A stretch of DNA of 51,955 bases, taken from positions 1 to 51,955 of the forward strand of contig NZ_JAEEGC010000089.1 in the NCBI RefSeq assembly GCF_019207025.1, read 5' to 3'. The notes under the pieces were generated by a model that saw nothing but the letters and a program-made list of their open reading frames with translations, had not been told where the DNA came from and did not search any database. Of this stretch, positions 8,378-17,843 are shown one piece after another. A program made the position numbers and the translations under genes. Position 1 is the stretch's first letter. Every line of letters begins with the position of its first letter. Source of the stretch: Clostridium thailandense (GTDB lineage Bacteria > Bacillota > Clostridia > Clostridiales > Clostridiaceae).

Positions 8378-9115
8378 ATGAGAAATTTAAGAATGTCAAT
8401 TGAGTATGACGGAACTAGATATAGGGGATGGCAAAAGCAAAAGGAAGGCGTCCCAACTGTTCAAGAAAAAATAGAAAATGTTTTATCTAAAATGACAGGG
8501 GAAGATGTTCAAGTAATAGGTTGTGGAAGAACTGATTCAGGAGTACACGCTGAAAATTATATAGCAAACTTTCATACTTATTGCAATCTAACTATAGAGG
8601 ATATGCTAAATTATTTGTATGAATTCCTACCTGAAGATATAGTAGTAAAATCTATGAAGGATACAACAGAAAGGTTTCATGCAAGATACAATGTAAAATC
8701 TAAAACTTATGTATATAGAATAAATAACAATAAATTTAGAAGTGTATTTAACAGGAAATATGCTTATCATACTGATGAAGAACTCAATATAAATGAAATG
8801 AGAAATGCATCAGAGATTTTAATCGGAACTCATGATTTTCAAAGTTTTACCAATCTGAAATCTAAAACTAAGTCTACTATTAAAACTATTAACTATATAC
8901 ATATAAATCAAAAAGATGATATGATAGAAATAGAGGTAAACGGAAACGGATTTTTGCTCAACATGGTTAGAATTATTACAGGAACTCTCTTAGAAGTAGG
9001 TAAAGGAAATTTAAAACCATCAGATATAGAAAAAATATTGAATGAGAAGAAAAGATCTGAATCTGGTCCAATAGCTCAAGCTAAGGGATTATTCTTAAAA
9101 AATGTTCAATATTAA
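8378..9115 (+). CDS. truA: tRNA pseudouridine(38-40) synthase TruA
   Basis: Isomerises uridines 38-40 in the tRNA anticodon stem. 245 residues, full length. The catalytic motif GRTDSGVHA is near residue 50; the family motifs RYRGWQKQ, RFHARY and GNGFLLNMVRIITGTLLEVG are present. AAAAGGTGG precedes ATG. The gene stands alone rather than in the ribosomal-protein cluster where clostridia usually carry truA, so it may be a second TruA paralogue with a narrower target. A terminator follows at 9157. Confidence 0.93.
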   Translation: MRNLRMSIEYDGTRYRGWQKQKEGVPTVQEKIENVLSKMTGEDVQVIGCGRTDSGVHAENYIANFHTYCNLTIEDMLNYLYEFLPEDIVVKSMKDTTERFHARYNVKSKTYVYRINNNKFRSVFNRKYAYHTDEELNINEMRNASEILIGTHDFQSFTNLKSKTKSTIKTINYIHINQKDDMIEIEVNGNGFLLNMVRIITGTLLEVGKGNLKPSDIEKILNEKKRSESGPIAQAKGLFLKNVQY

Positions 9116-9156
9116 TTGATTTTTAGATGATTTTTATAAATACTTGTTTCTGCTTT

Positions 9157-9190
9157 AAAGAGATTAGAATTAAATTGCTAATCTCTTTTT
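9157..9190 (+). terminator. Intrinsic terminator after truA
   Basis: AAAGAGATTAG pairs with CTAATCTCTTT and is followed by a run of T. It ends the truA transcript. Confidence 0.8.
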
Positions 9191-9311
9191 TTATAATAAA
9201 ATTGACTAATATACTAAAGAAGAATACCAATTTTACTTTAAGTCTGATAAAATATTACTTATAAACAGTAAATTGACAGAAAGTAGTTGTGTGGATTGGG
9301 GGTTTGAAGCA

Positions 9312-10427
9312 ATGAGACTTGTACCAATACAGTATGTTAAAGCAGGAAGCTTTTTGGCGAAAAGCATTTATGATGATAAGGGTGCAGTTCTCTTAAGAGA
9401 AGGTGTAAAGCTTACTGAAAGCTATATTAGAAGAGTGACGCAGCTTGGGATATTTACCATGTATATAAATGATGAATATAGTGGCCCAGAAGTCGACGAT
9501 TTAATAAAGCCAGAATTAAGACAAAAAGCGATTAAAACTATAAAGGAAACTTTCTATAGTTTTGATAAGTTCAGTTCTAGTGCTGGAAAAGGTAGTATGC
9601 AAGATAAAAAATTTATAGCTGAAAGACAGAAATATTTTCAATCTATTAGTGAAATTGTTAAGGAGATTATGGAAGAGCTTCTTGGAAGAAGAAATGTTTT
9701 GATTAATGTTGTAGATATAAAAAGTACAGATAATTATACTTATCAACACAGCGTCAATGTCGCTGTATTGTCTTTAGTACTAGGAATACAATTACAACTG
9801 GAAAGAAGAAAATTATATGATTTATGTTTAGGAGCATTAATTCATGATATTGGTAAGGCACTTGTACCACAAGATATATTACTAAAGAGTGATAAATTGA
9901 CAGTTGAAGAACTTAATATTGTCAAAGAACATGCACAAATGGGATATGATTTTTTAAAAGGCAGTTCGGATATACCTGCCACTTCACGAATTATAGCTCT
10001 TCAACATCATGAAATGGAGGATGGAAAAGGGTATCCAGAAGGAAGGCATGGAGATGAAATAAACATTTTAGCCCAAATAGTAGCAGTGGCAGATGTTTAT
10101 GATGCATTAACATCCGATAGACCATATAGAAAGGCTCTAAGTCCAAATGATGCAGTAGAATATATTATGGCACATGGACAAACTCAGTTTAATTATGAAG
10201 TGGTTAAAGCTTTTAGTAAATGTATAGTTCCATATCCAGAAGGAACCATAGTTAAATTAAGTAATGGCGAAATAGCTGTAGTGGAAGAAATATATCCTAA
10301 CTTTACTCTAAGACCTAAAGTTAAAATTATAAATAAAAAATACGGAAATGGTGAGGAGATTTATAAAGATCTTAGAACTGAATTGGGATTGGTAATAGTT
10401 GGTCCTGAATATGAGATTCCCGAATAA
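9312..10427 (+). CDS. HD-GYP domain protein (putative cyclic di-GMP phosphodiesterase)
   Basis: Likely degrades cyclic di-GMP, opposing GGDEF proteins such as the one at 111-1871. The N-terminal domain of about 120 residues (VKAGSFLAKSIYDDKG) is the type found in many clostridial HD-GYP proteins. The HD pair (HDIGK) lies near residue 177, and the GYP loop reads HHEMEDGKGYP near residue 232, followed by ADVYDALTSDRPYR. All expected metal ligands appear present. Start ATG 9312 has GGGGG about 12 nt upstream; the frame is open to 9273 but no site supports that. No membrane helices, so it is cytosolic. 371 residues. Confidence 0.9.
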   Translation: MRLVPIQYVKAGSFLAKSIYDDKGAVLLREGVKLTESYIRRVTQLGIFTMYINDEYSGPEVDDLIKPELRQKAIKTIKETFYSFDKFSSSAGKGSMQDKKFIAERQKYFQSISEIVKEIMEELLGRRNVLINVVDIKSTDNYTYQHSVNVAVLSLVLGIQLQLERRKLYDLCLGALIHDIGKALVPQDILLKSDKLTVEELNIVKEHAQMGYDFLKGSSDIPATSRIIALQHHEMEDGKGYPEGRHGDEINILAQIVAVADVYDALTSDRPYRKALSPNDAVEYIMAHGQTQFNYEVVKAFSKCIVPYPEGTIVKLSNGEIAVVEEIYPNFTLRPKVKIINKKYGNGEEIYKDLRTELGLVIVGPEYEIPE

Positions 10428-10481
10428 ACTACAAGGCTACTTGTATTTAATAAAAAAATATAGATATTTATAAGGTTATCC

Positions 10482-10515
10482 AGCACTAGACAGTTAATAT
10501 CTGGTGCTTTTATTT
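10482..10515 (+). terminator. Terminator-like hairpin after the HD-GYP gene
   Basis: AGCACTAGA pairs with TCTGGTGCT (one T-G wobble) around a 9-nt loop, followed by TTTTATTT. It lies between the HD-GYP and HIT genes. Confidence 0.6.
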
Positions 10516-10541
10516 ATGATAATAGAAAGGGAGAACAGAAT

Positions 10542-10919
10542 ATGGAAGAATGCCTATTTTGTAATTATAACAAATCAGAAATAATAGCAGAAAATAAATT
10601 AGCTTTTGCTATAATGGATAAGTTTCCTGTGAATGAAGGACACACTTTAATAATACCCAAAAGACATTTTCCTTTTTTCTTTGAAGCTGCAGAAGAAGAA
10701 ATAAAAGCCATGTATAGCCTTATGCATGAAGTAAAAGAAATGCTAGACCTTCAATATGAACCCGCAGGATATAATGTGGGTGTAAATATAGGTTATTATG
10801 CTGGACAGACAATAAAACATCTTCATATACATTTAATTCCAAGATATAAGGGAGATGTTGAAAATCCTAAAGGTGGGGTTAGAAATTTGAAAAAGGCGTT
10901 AGTAGAATATGATGGATAA
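10542..10919 (+). CDS. HIT family protein (nucleotide hydrolase/transferase)
   Basis: 125 residues with the histidine triad HLHIHLIPRY near residue 93 and the N-terminal CLFC zinc-type motif typical of bacterial HIT proteins. The family hydrolyses nucleotide phosphoramidates or dinucleoside polyphosphates; the substrate here is not determined. AAAGGGAG precedes ATG. Soluble, and probably monocistronic between two terminators. Confidence 0.9.
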   Translation: MEECLFCNYNKSEIIAENKLAFAIMDKFPVNEGHTLIIPKRHFPFFFEAAEEEIKAMYSLMHEVKEMLDLQYEPAGYNVGVNIGYYAGQTIKHLHIHLIPRYKGDVENPKGGVRNLKKALVEYDG

Positions 10920-10924
10920 CGTTG

Positions 10925-10964
10925 AATGGTACTGTTGAACTATAATAAGTGCAACAGTACCATT
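10925..10964. terminator. Bidirectional terminator between HIT and HAD genes
   Basis: A perfect 13-bp stem AATGGTACTGTTG / CAACAGTACCATT with a 14-nt loop between convergent genes. Confidence 0.8.
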
Positions 10965-10970
10965 ATAGTT

Positions 10971-11783
10971 TCATATAGCCAAATTTTCTTCTGCCCATTT
11001 GACTACAAAATCTATGACATGTTCATCATTTGAGCAGCACTTATAAGATACTTCTTCAAATAATTTTTTGTTTCCGTTTGCTACACAAAAACCATATCCG
11101 GATCTTTTTAGCATTTCATAATCATTCATGTTATCACCTATTGTAATTGTTTTGGCAATATCAATATTTAAAATTTCACATAAAGTTTCTAAAGCATGTC
11201 CTTTAGAAGTGTTTTGAGGCAATATTTCTAAATAATTTTCTCCACTTTTGACTAAGTTGACTTCACCAAACACAGAAACAAAAGCATTCTCAAGTTTGTC
11301 AATCTGATCTTCTTCGCCTAAAATTAAAATCTTTGTCCAATTTTTATTCCATAAGTTGTTTGGCATTTTATAATGAACGTCAGTTCTTTCAGGTGAAAAT
11401 CTTTTGGTAAACCTACATTTATTAAAAATATAAACATTCTCATCATAATAAATCTCAATTCCTAAAGAAGGATCATGTTGTTTTAATTTCCTAATTATAT
11501 TTTTAACTTTATCCTCTAAAAACAATTCATATATAGTTTTTCCTTCATTGTAATCATAAATTTTTGTTCCATTATATAGTATTATAGGTATATTTACATC
11601 AACTACATCTAAGTATTTACGTACTGATTCCATCATTCTGCCTGTAGCAAGAGTAAATATTCCTCCCTGCGCTGCAAATCTGTTTATAGCCTTAATGTTT
11701 TCCACAGAAATTAGTTTATCACTTCCAATTAATGTACCATCCATATCTGAAACTAATAAATAACCTTTAAATCGCCTATCCAT
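10971..11783 (-). CDS. Cof-type HAD-IIB family phosphatase
   Basis: 270 residues, full length for Cof/YidA-type sugar-phosphate or flavin-phosphate phosphatases. Motif I is SDMDGTL near the start, motif II TLATGR, motif III the Lys before GHALETL, and motif IV GDNMNDYEML. The large C2 cap between motifs II and III is present. The ATG at 11783 is preferred over 11795 because GGAG lies 7 nt before it. The substrate cannot be predicted from sequence. Confidence 0.88.
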   Translation of the reverse strand: MDRRFKGYLLVSDMDGTLIGSDKLISVENIKAINRFAAQGGIFTLATGRMMESVRKYLDVVDVNIPIILYNGTKIYDYNEGKTIYELFLEDKVKNIIRKLKQHDPSLGIEIYYDENVYIFNKCRFTKRFSPERTDVHYKMPNNLWNKNWTKILILGEEDQIDKLENAFVSVFGEVNLVKSGENYLEILPQNTSKGHALETLCEILNIDIAKTITIGDNMNDYEMLKRSGYGFCVANGNKKLFEEVSYKCCSNDEHVIDFVVKWAEENLAI

Positions 11784-11865
11784 GCTTTTCTCCATTTCCT
11801 TATAAATGAGTATAATATTTATCTTATTATTTTATATTAAAAAGTTAAATAATCCAATACATATT

Positions 11866-12005
11866 TTATAGATCGTAAACTCTAGAACTAAACTTATCCA
11901 GATTACCAATATAGACTTGATTGTAAGTCATTAAATAACTGAGAGCTTACAATATTGGTAATTTCATAGTTTTGTAAGTTCAATTATAGAGTTAACGATC
12001 TATAA
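11866..12005. repeat. 140-bp imperfect inverted repeat
   Basis: The outer arms TTATAGATCGTAAACTCT and AGAGTTAACGATCTATAA pair over 18 bp with one mismatch. Further in, ATTACCAATAT (11915-11925 approx.) pairs with ATATTGGTAAT, and ATTGTAAG with CTTACAAT. The whole element could fold into one long hairpin with internal loops. There is no coding content. It could be a MITE-like remnant or a large structured RNA. It lies directly beside a broken CheA/CheW-type gene. Confidence 0.6.
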
Positions 12006-12199
12006 GAGCAATTTAAAATAATATTGCTTTAAGTGCACGAATTATTACTTAAAAGTAAATTAATAACCGTTTAGGTATTATTTTACACGTTTCGAGAAGT
12101 TATTTAACAAATTTTCCGAAAAATTGTTATTATTATTATATAGTAATTAATTTAAAGGAAGTGAGGATATGTATAGAGATTCAACAAGGGATTCCTTAA

Positions 12200-12478
12200 G
12201 TGAAAATTGGAAGAGCAACTTATATAATTCCAACAAATCATATAAGATAAATTTTTACTATAAAAGACGAACAAATTTTTCAAGATATAAATGGAGACGA
12301 AATGATATTAGCTAGAGGACAAGCATCCGCATTTATTAGACTAGACAAGTTTTATAATATAGATACTAATTAGGGAGAATCTTTTACAAATGATGTCATA
12401 GATTTTAATAACAAAATTAACTTCTTATTAGATTGTAACAAATTAGTTGATACTGGGATTGATTTAATGAAAACTTAG
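12200..12478 (+). pseudogene. Remnant of a CheA/CheW-type CheW-like domain
   Basis: Reading codons from 12200, the frame gives VKIGRATYIIPTNHIR, a TAA stop at 12248, then IFTIKDEQIFQDINGDEMIL and ARGQASAFIRLDKFYNIDTN, a TAG at 12371, then a tail containing INFLLDCNKLVD, ending at 12476. This order matches the CheW-like domain at the end of clostridial CheA kinases (IPxxxIRE, then GxEMIxxRG, then RLxxFY). Both internal stops are in frame, with no frameshift needed between the parts. A good Shine-Dalgarno and ATG at 12169 lie upstream in another frame. The gene is broken and its kinase part is absent. The chemoreceptor at 12499 follows immediately. Confidence 0.7.
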
Positions 12479-12498
12479 AAACAGGAGGAAAAAAACAA

Positions 12499-14664
12499 AT
12501 GACATGGTTAAATGATATTAAGATAAAAGTAAAAATATTTATAGTTATATGTTTTATTTCAATCATATTAAGTATAGTAGGATTTGTCGGAATGAATAAT
12601 ATAATGAAGGTAGATAAAAATCATACAAATATATATACACAAAATGTTAATGCAACTGACTATTTAAATTCAGCCGAACTCTCATATCAAAATACTCGGG
12701 TAGCAATGCGGGAATTTGTTTTAGATTATATAGACAATAAAGAATTGACACAAAAAGAAATAGAACAAATAAAAACATTAAACAGCTCGATAAACGTATA
12801 TATAAATAAGTACGAAAAGCTAATGCAAAATGAGCAAACAAAAAATGAACTAGAGTCACTTAATCAAATTCTTGATCAATACTCTAAAATATGTGATGAA
12901 GCAATTACTTTAACAATCAATGGAAAAAAGTCAGAAGCAACTAAAATTATAATGACTACTGGCAAGGATATAGCTGAAAAAATAGCAAATAAATTCGATA
13001 ATATAAGAAAAATTAATATAGATCAAGGTAATAAGGAATTGAACTTGAATTCAGAGTATTCAAAGAATATAAAAAATAGTTTGCTTATTATCGTCATATT
13101 AGGAATATTACTGTCACTAATATTAGGAATCATAATTTCTAATATTATAAGTAAACCTATTAGTATCTTAGCTAAACAAGCAGAAAAAATAGCTAAAGGT
13201 AATATAGATATTGAGATAAATACTAAAGATAGAAAGGATGAAATTGGCGATCTATCTTATGCCTTTAGAAATATGGTAGATAACATTAAAGAACAGACTA
13301 ATATGATAGAAAATATTGCAAATGGTGATTTTAGTAATGAAACAATTGTTAGATCGGATAAAGATATTCTTGGAATAAGTTTACTTAAAATGAATGAGAC
13401 TATAAAAAACATAATAAAAGAGATAAATTATTTAATAAAAGCTTCAGAAGAAGGAGCATTATCTACAAGAGGAGAAGTGGATAAATTTAACGGATCGTGG
13501 AAAGATTTAATAATTGGAATTAATAGTATTTTAAATGCTGTTATAGAACCTATTGAAGAAGCAACAATGGTATTAAAAGAAATGGCCAATGGAAATCTTC
13601 ATATAGTTGTAAAGGGAGATTATAAAGGTGATCATGCTGTTATAAAAAATGCTTTAAACAGTACAATAAGTAATATATTTTCTTACATACAAGAGATATC
13701 TAAAGTATTAAGAGACATGGCAAAAGGTAATTTAAATTTGCAGGTTTCTAGCGACTATAAAGGTGATTTTATAGAGATTAAAAAATCTCTGAATTTGATA
13801 ATTAATTCATTTAATAAAGTTCTCGGTGAAATATATAACATTGCTGATCAAGTTGCAGAAAGTTCTAAACAAATTTCAGACTCTAGCCAAGGATTAGCAA
13901 GAGGAAGCACAGAACAAGCTAGTGCAATTGAGGAAATTAACGCTTCTATAGAACTATTCAAAAATCAAATGATAAAAAATTCAGAAAATTCTTCAAAGGT
14001 GTATGATTTAACTTTAAATTCAAAGAAAAAAGTGGAAGATGGAAATCTTCAAATGGAAGAAATGCTTAAAGCAATGGGAGGTATAAATCAAGCATCTTCT
14101 AACATATCTAAAATAATAAAAGTTATAGATGAAATAGCTTTTCAAACTAACATACTAGCACTTAATGCAGCTGTTGAAGCTGCTAGAGCTGGTGAGTCTG
14201 GGAAAGGGTTCTCTGTGGTAGCTGATGAAGTGAGAAATCTTGCTGAAAGAAGTTCAAAAGCCGCAAAGGAAACAGCTGTTTTAATAGAAGAATCTATTAA
14301 AACAGCTGATATAGGTACAAAAATAGCAAACAAAACAGCTAGTTATCTTGAAGAAACTGTTCAAAATACAATTTTAATTACAAATCTTATAGAGAAAATA
14401 AAGGAAGCTACAACAGAACAAACAGTATCTATCACGCAAGTAAATGAAGCGATGGAGGAGGTTTCAGAAGTTGTACAAGCTGGAACAACTAATATAGAAG
14501 AAAGTGCTTCCTCTTCAGAAGAATTGTATAAACACGCCGATTTGTTAAGAAGTAGAGTAAAGAAATTCAATCTAAAAAACAAGGAAAATTCAAATATTAT
14601 TAGATTAGATGATAATACAAACAAAAGTTTACTAGATGAAGTAGCATTTTCTTTAGACACCTAA
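12499..14664 (+). CDS. Methyl-accepting chemotaxis protein with repeated HAMP-type domains
   Basis: 721 residues. An N-terminal membrane helix (about 10-30), an extracellular helical ligand-binding region (about 31-190) and a second helix (about 194-217) are followed by HAMP. Next come further HAMP-like units, recognisable from the repeated patterns [17 protein letters not shown] and [17 protein letters not shown] at about residues 370 and 410. The signalling tip lies at about 547-586 ([19 protein letters not shown]). It relays an unknown chemical signal to CheA/CheW. ACAGGAGG precedes ATG. The poly-HAMP relay makes it larger than the second receptor at 23226. A CheW-domain remnant lies just upstream. 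Confidence 0.92.
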   Translation: MTWLNDIKIKVKIFIVICFISIILSIVGFVGMNNIMKVDKNHTNIYTQNVNATDYLNSAELSYQNTRVAMREFVLDYIDNKELTQKEIEQIKTLNSSINVYINKYEKLMQNEQTKNELESLNQILDQYSKICDEAITLTINGKKSEATKIIMTTGKDIAEKIANKFDNIRKINIDQGNKELNLNSEYSKNIKNSLLIIVILGILLSLILGIIISNIISKPISILAKQAEKIAKGNIDIEINTKDRKDEIGDLSYAFRNMVDNIKEQTNMIENIANGDFSNETIVRSDKDILGISLLKMNETIKNIIKEINYLIKASEEGALSTRGEVDKFNGSWKDLIIGINSILNAVIEPIEEATMVLKEMANGNLHIVVKGDYKGDHAVIKNALNSTISNIFSYIQEISKVLRDMAKGNLNLQVSSDYKGDFIEIKKSLNLIINSFNKVLGEIYNIADQVAESSKQISDSSQGLARGSTEQASAIEEINASIELFKNQMIKNSENSSKVYDLTLNSKKKVEDGNLQMEEMLKAMGGINQASSNISKIIKVIDEIAFQTNILALNAAVEAARAGESGKGFSVVADEVRNLAERSSKAAKETAVLIEESIKTADIGTKIANKTASYLEETVQNTILITNLIEKIKEATTEQTVSITQVNEAMEEVSEVVQAGTTNIEESASSSEELYKHADLLRSRVKKFNLKNKENSNIIRLDDNTNKSLLDEVAFSLDT

Positions 14665-14703
14665 ACGGCTATTGATACTTAAAAAATGTATGTAATTTAT
14701 TCT

Positions 14704-14759
14704 AAACAATAATAAAAAGATGATTTATTTTTATTATAATAATCTTTTTATTATTGTTT
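14704..14759. terminator. Bidirectional terminator after the chemoreceptor gene
   Basis: An 18-bp perfect stem, AAACAATAATAAAAAGAT with ATCTTTTTATTATTGTTT. It separates the chemoreceptor (plus) from the regulator gene (minus). Confidence 0.75.
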
Positions 14760-14823
14760 ACTATTAGTAATAATATTTTTGTACTATGATTTATTCTGAA
14801 ATTTTAATCAATAATTTAGTAAG

Positions 14824-15582
14824 TTAATCATCAAAAATATAGTTAAATTCATCAAAGATGTCATTTTGAGTTACAGGCACGAGTATTTCTTTTCCATTTG
14901 TCATAGTGATTGTTTTATTAAATTTATCAATTTTAACTATATGATTCGAATTTATTATATATGATTTATGAACTCTATAAAAAAAGTTACCTGAGTGTTC
15001 AAGTTGAAAAAGCATTGATTTCATAGATCCATATACTTGAAAAACATTATTAATCAAATGAATAATGAGTTTTGATTTAAAACTTTCTATGTATATTATA
15101 TCCTCTATGCATATTTGATGCTTAATATAATCTGAAGTCACTGTTATAAAACTTCTTTGTTGAATTCCGAAATTTTTCAAAAGAGCTTCAAAATCTTGGT
15201 ATAGAACTGCAATAGTGGATTCTATATTCCTTAATGTTATAGGTTTTACCCAAAAGTCAAAAGCTTTGAGCCTATATTTAAAAGGCATTAAAGATAGTTC
15301 AATATGAGCTGTAAGTATTATTATATAAGAATGAGGCTCGTATTTTCTTATCTTGCGAGCTAAGCTTAAGCCATTTAAGTCACAATTTAAAGATATATCT
15401 AATATATATACATTAAAATCTTTTTTGTGTAAAGATGAGTATTCCAGTACTCTGAATGGGTTAGAGGAATCTAAAACAACTTTACCGTTCAAATTTTTTT
15501 GCTTTAATATTTTCTGTATATGGTTTTTAGTTACATCTAGAACAACTGAGTTATCATCGCATATTATGAAATTTAATGTCAT
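14824..15582 (-). CDS. LytTR-type response regulator (AgrA-like), regulator 1
   Basis: 252 residues. A receiver domain (acidic pair ICDD near residue 8, phosphoacceptor in YILDIS near residue 65, then LTAH and the KP pair) is followed by a LytTR DNA-binding domain (about 145-250, with FFYRVHKSYIINSNHI). It is the probable partner of the kinase encoded just upstream on the same strand, 31 nt away. It closely resembles regulator 2 at 17844, suggesting duplication. GAGGTG precedes ATG. Target genes are not identified in the window. Confidence 0.9.
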   Translation of the reverse strand: MTLNFIICDDNSVVLDVTKNHIQKILKQKNLNGKVVLDSSNPFRVLEYSSLHKKDFNVYILDISLNCDLNGLSLARKIRKYEPHSYIIILTAHIELSLMPFKYRLKAFDFWVKPITLRNIESTIAVLYQDFEALLKNFGIQQRSFITVTSDYIKHQICIEDIIYIESFKSKLIIHLINNVFQVYGSMKSMLFQLEHSGNFFYRVHKSYIINSNHIVKIDKFNKTITMTNGKEILVPVTQNDIFDEFNYIFDD

Positions 15583-15613
15583 AAATCAGCACCTCATTAT
15601 TAGTCGTTTTAAT

Positions 15614-16723
15614 TTACTTTTTAATATTAAGTTCTTGCACGAATAAGTTATAGTTAACAAAGGTATTATTGACGATTTTAGAATAATTTTTCAATATATC
15701 CTGCACAAACTTAAGACCTAATCCTCTTTCTTTTCCTTTTGTTGAGCCACCTTTTTTTATAATAGTTAAATCAGGTTTTTCTTTAAAAGTATTTTCAATA
15801 AATATACTGATACATTTAGTATTTTCCAGTATAATTATCGAAACGTTTTTAGTAAAGGCATCAGATGCAGCTTCTATTGCATTATCTAAAAATACACCTA
15901 AAATTTCACATAGATCAGTATTTTTTATATACCTGCTATCAAGGATAACATCACATTCAACTTTTATTTCCATATTTATTTCTAAAGCCCTGGCTACTTG
16001 CAATTTTGACATTAAAAGCCCTTTTGTAGCAGGATTTTTAATTTTTTCTATAGAAAAAACAGTATTATCTTTTAATATTTCAAATTGATCTTCTATTTGA
16101 CTAAAATATTTTGTTAAGCCTTTCCAGTCTTTGTTATCAATATATCCATTTAAACCATATAGAACATTTAATACGTTGTGTCTAAATCTTCTTAATTCAG
16201 ACATCATACTGTCATTGTTTTGAACATAAGTTTCAAGTTGCTTATACATTTTTTGCAATCTTTGTGTAGTACGCTTATTTTCAGTAATATCTGTTGAGGC
16301 TGTAGTTACACCGATAATCTCACCTAATTTATTTTTTAGTGGTTTAGCAGTTATATCATAGGTAAAAATTTTTCCCTGTATTGGAAAGTCAATTTCTTTT
16401 CTGGTATTTATTCTAGTTTCCAATACTTGTTTCTTCAATTTAACTAATTCTAGGGTGCCTTCATTTAAAGAAATTTCATCATCTCTTTTCCCAATAGATT
16501 CTTCTGGAGAAAAAGCTGAGTGTGGATTATAAATCCAAGTATATCTCAATTTATTATCAACATGTGCAATAATAATTGGTGAATGTTCTAGAGCAATATG
16601 GAAGGGGCTATTTTTATTGTCAGTATAATATTTTTGTACTCTAGAATTTTTAATTTGAGCTTTTAAATTCTTAATTTCCTCTTTCAATTCATTAATTAAA
16701 TCTACATTCTTTTCAATACACAT
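15614..16723 (-). CDS. Cytosolic PAS-GHKL sensor histidine kinase, kinase 1
   Basis: 369 residues with no membrane helix. An N-terminal coiled coil (about 5-35) is followed by a PAS domain (about 45-155), a SpoOB/AgrC-type H box RFRHNVLN near residue 180, an N box DNAIEAA near 281, and the G box ERGLGLKFV near 335. The fold of the H-box region is that of AgrC/HPK10 kinases, but the sensor is an intracellular PAS instead of the peptide-sensing membrane domain. It probably phosphorylates regulator 1. It is divergent from kinase 2, from which it is separated by 275 nt. Confidence 0.88.
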   Translation of the reverse strand: MCIEKNVDLINELKEEIKNLKAQIKNSRVQKYYTDNKNSPFHIALEHSPIIIAHVDNKLRYTWIYNPHSAFSPEESIGKRDDEISLNEGTLELVKLKKQVLETRINTRKEIDFPIQGKIFTYDITAKPLKNKLGEIIGVTTASTDITENKRTTQRLQKMYKQLETYVQNNDSMMSELRRFRHNVLNVLYGLNGYIDNKDWKGLTKYFSQIEDQFEILKDNTVFSIEKIKNPATKGLLMSKLQVARALEINMEIKVECDVILDSRYIKNTDLCEILGVFLDNAIEAASDAFTKNVSIIILENTKCISIFIENTFKEKPDLTIIKKGGSTKGKERGLGLKFVQDILKNYSKIVNNTFVNYNLFVQELNIKK

Positions 16724-16998
16724 ACTGTCTCTAAGTCTCCTTGCAATTTATAAATTACAGTAAATCTTAATGGTGATGTTTTATAAATTCCACTTTAAAA
16801 TTATATAATACTATAGGTAAAATAAGCAAGTGTCATTAATTTCCTAGTTATGCTGCTCAAAATGTGTTATCTATAGAAATAATTGAAATTTTTCTAAAAT
16901 AAATGTATAATTTTTGTGTTGAATTTAGTATGATAATGTTCGATATAGGACATTACTGATTCATGAATTTTTAAATTATGCTGGAATGAGGGAGTTTA

Positions 16999-17757
16999 TT
17001 GAACTATGAAGATATGTCTAAAGAAGAATTAATAGAAGAATTAAAAAAATTAAAAAGGCGTTCTAATGATTTTGAAACACGAAATGTTAAAACTAGTGCT
17101 GGAAGGTTGAAAAAAATCAACTCTCAACTTAAGATATTTGTAAAAGAAAATGAAAAAATGACATATGAGTTAAAACGAATAAGACATAATGCCTTAAATA
17201 TATTGTACGGCTTGAGTGGTTATATAGAAAATAGTGATTGGCAAGGACTAACAGAGTATTTCTATCAATTTGAAGAACAAATTAAGGATTTAAAGGGGAA
17301 TTACATTTTTTCTATAAATAATATAAAAAATCACGCACTAAAGGGGCTATTGGTTGTAAAATTAGATAAAGCTAAAAGCTTAGGAATAAATGTTAGTGTT
17401 GAATTAGAAAATATTATTTATTTAGAAAAAAAATTTATAAAGACCACAGATCTTTGTGAATTATTAGGTGTATATTTAGATAATGCTATAGAGGCAGCTT
17501 CAGAGGCAAAAATTAAGAAACTAAATATTTGCATATTAGAAAACGTCAAATCAATTGTTATATCAATACGAAATACATTTAATGAAATACCAAATGTATC
17601 GGATATTAATCGAGGAATATCCACTAAGGGAAAAGACAGAGGAATAGGGTTAATCTTAAGTAAGAATATCTTAAGAAAATATAATAATATTATTCATAAT
17701 ACTTTTATTGAATATATATTTTTTATTCAAGAGATTTATATAAAAAAATATATGTAA
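16999..17757 (+). CDS. Minimal cytosolic GHKL histidine kinase without sensor domain, kinase 2
   Basis: 252 residues. It looks like kinase 1 with the PAS domain removed: a coiled-coil N-terminus (SKEELIEELKKLKRR), H box RIRHNALNILYGLSGYI near residue 63, N box DNAIEAASEA near 161, and DRGIGLILS near 216. No membrane or input domain is present, so any signal must reach it through a partner or the coiled coil. The TTG start at 16999 has GAGGGAG 5 nt upstream; an ATG at 17014 is the alternative. It is followed by regulator 2 after 86 nt. Confidence 0.88.
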   Translation: MNYEDMSKEELIEELKKLKRRSNDFETRNVKTSAGRLKKINSQLKIFVKENEKMTYELKRIRHNALNILYGLSGYIENSDWQGLTEYFYQFEEQIKDLKGNYIFSINNIKNHALKGLLVVKLDKAKSLGINVSVELENIIYLEKKFIKTTDLCELLGVYLDNAIEAASEAKIKKLNICILENVKSIVISIRNTFNEIPNVSDINRGISTKGKDRGIGLILSKNILRKYNNIIHNTFIEYIFFIQEIYIKKYM

Positions 17758-17843
17758 CTATACTTGGTTTTGAATTGAACAAAATTTATAATTCTGTTTC
17801 TATAGACTTAATTTTATATTGAAAAGAAGGTGATGTAATTAAC

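Noticed and set aside
12169..12315. 48-codon frame starting at ATG 12169 with a good ribosome-binding site
   Set aside because: The peptide looks random, and the other frame of the same stretch carries the CheW-like similarity. More likely the start of the broken gene than a real small gene.
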